Assembly (NCBI GenBank): GCA_023441905.1
Contig: JAEZNC010000181.1
Location: 1 to 5,783 of the forward strand
Origin: Bacillota bacterium
GTDB taxonomy: Bacteria; Bacillota; Clostridia; Christensenellales; SZUA-584
DNA: 5,783 bases
Direction: 5' to 3'
Each line of letters starts with the position of its first letter. Within the stretch, counting starts at the first letter, position 1. The position numbers and the translations under genes were made by a program. The notes under the pieces were generated by a model that was given only the letters and a program-made list of their open reading frames with translations, had not been told where the DNA came from and did not search any database. Positions 5,706-5,783 of this stretch are shown in pieces.

Positions 5706-5783
5706 ATGAACGTTCTTTTTGTGTGTACGGGCAATACATGCAGAAGCCCCATGGCGGAAGAACTGGCGGACGACTCAGTAGGC
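5706..5783 (+). CDS. ywlE: Low-molecular-weight phosphatase, probable YwlE-type protein arginine phosphatase (partial, 5' end)
   Basis: Only the first 26 codons are present; the frame leaves the window open. They contain the family P-loop CTGNTCRS at residues 7-14, with nucleophile Cys7 and phosphate-binding Arg13. In Bacillus YwlE the Thr at position 11 of this loop is the residue reported to favour phospho-arginine over phospho-tyrosine, where tyrosine phosphatases carry Ile or Leu. That Thr is present here. YwlE-type enzymes reverse McsB arginine phosphorylation, which marks proteins for ClpCP and controls CtsR. The gene is co-directional with and close behind the Sua5 gene. The usual general-acid Asp near the C-terminus is outside the window, so activity cannot be judged. 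Confidence 0.88.
   Translation, partial: MNVLFVCTGNTCRSPMAEELADDSVG

Overview
The window looks like chromosome from an anaerobic, Gram-positive, Clostridia-type bacterium of moderately high GC. The evidence is gene content and layout. There is a three-gene set for oxygen-sensitive homocysteine synthesis, found mainly in methanogens and strict anaerobes. There is a Sua5-type threonylcarbamoyladenylate synthase followed directly by a YwlE-type arginine phosphatase, which is a Firmicutes arrangement. There is also a membrane-anchored VanY-like peptidase, and starts at GTG and TTG are frequent. I see no mobile element, CRISPR array, tRNA or rRNA.

Layout: (1) On the minus strand, ychF (positions 65-1165) has a strong promoter. 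It is followed at the left edge either by the first codons of another gene or by a terminator; the same bases support both readings. (2) The 235-base divergent gap (1166-1400) holds the ychF promoter, an imperfect inverted repeat and a forward promoter. (3) A forward homocysteine cluster follows: a COG1900/DUF39 enzyme (1401-2561) interrupted by one in-frame TAA, an NIL-domain ferredoxin (2563-2982), and a COG2122/UPF0280 ApbE-like protein (2963-3721). (4) Next is a VanY/M15-family carboxypeptidase (3790-4602). (5) A second forward unit, with its own promoter, encodes Sua5/YwlC (4664-5689) and the start of a YwlE-like phosphatase (5706 to the edge).

How the genes work together: In Methanosarcina, COG1900 plus the NIL-ferredoxin form homocysteine from aspartate semialdehyde and sulfide, and COG2122 is genetically linked to the same route. 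All three sit together here in that order. The COG1900 reading frame is broken by a TAA exactly where relatives, as I recall them, have a Tyr codon, and the TAA is followed immediately by ATG. Both halves are otherwise well conserved. This could be a recent nonsense mutation, a sequence error, or a genuinely split or recoded enzyme. It is the most notable oddity in the window. The second notable point is that the Sua5 promoter ends about 10 bases before its ATG, which predicts a leaderless or nearly leaderless mRNA.
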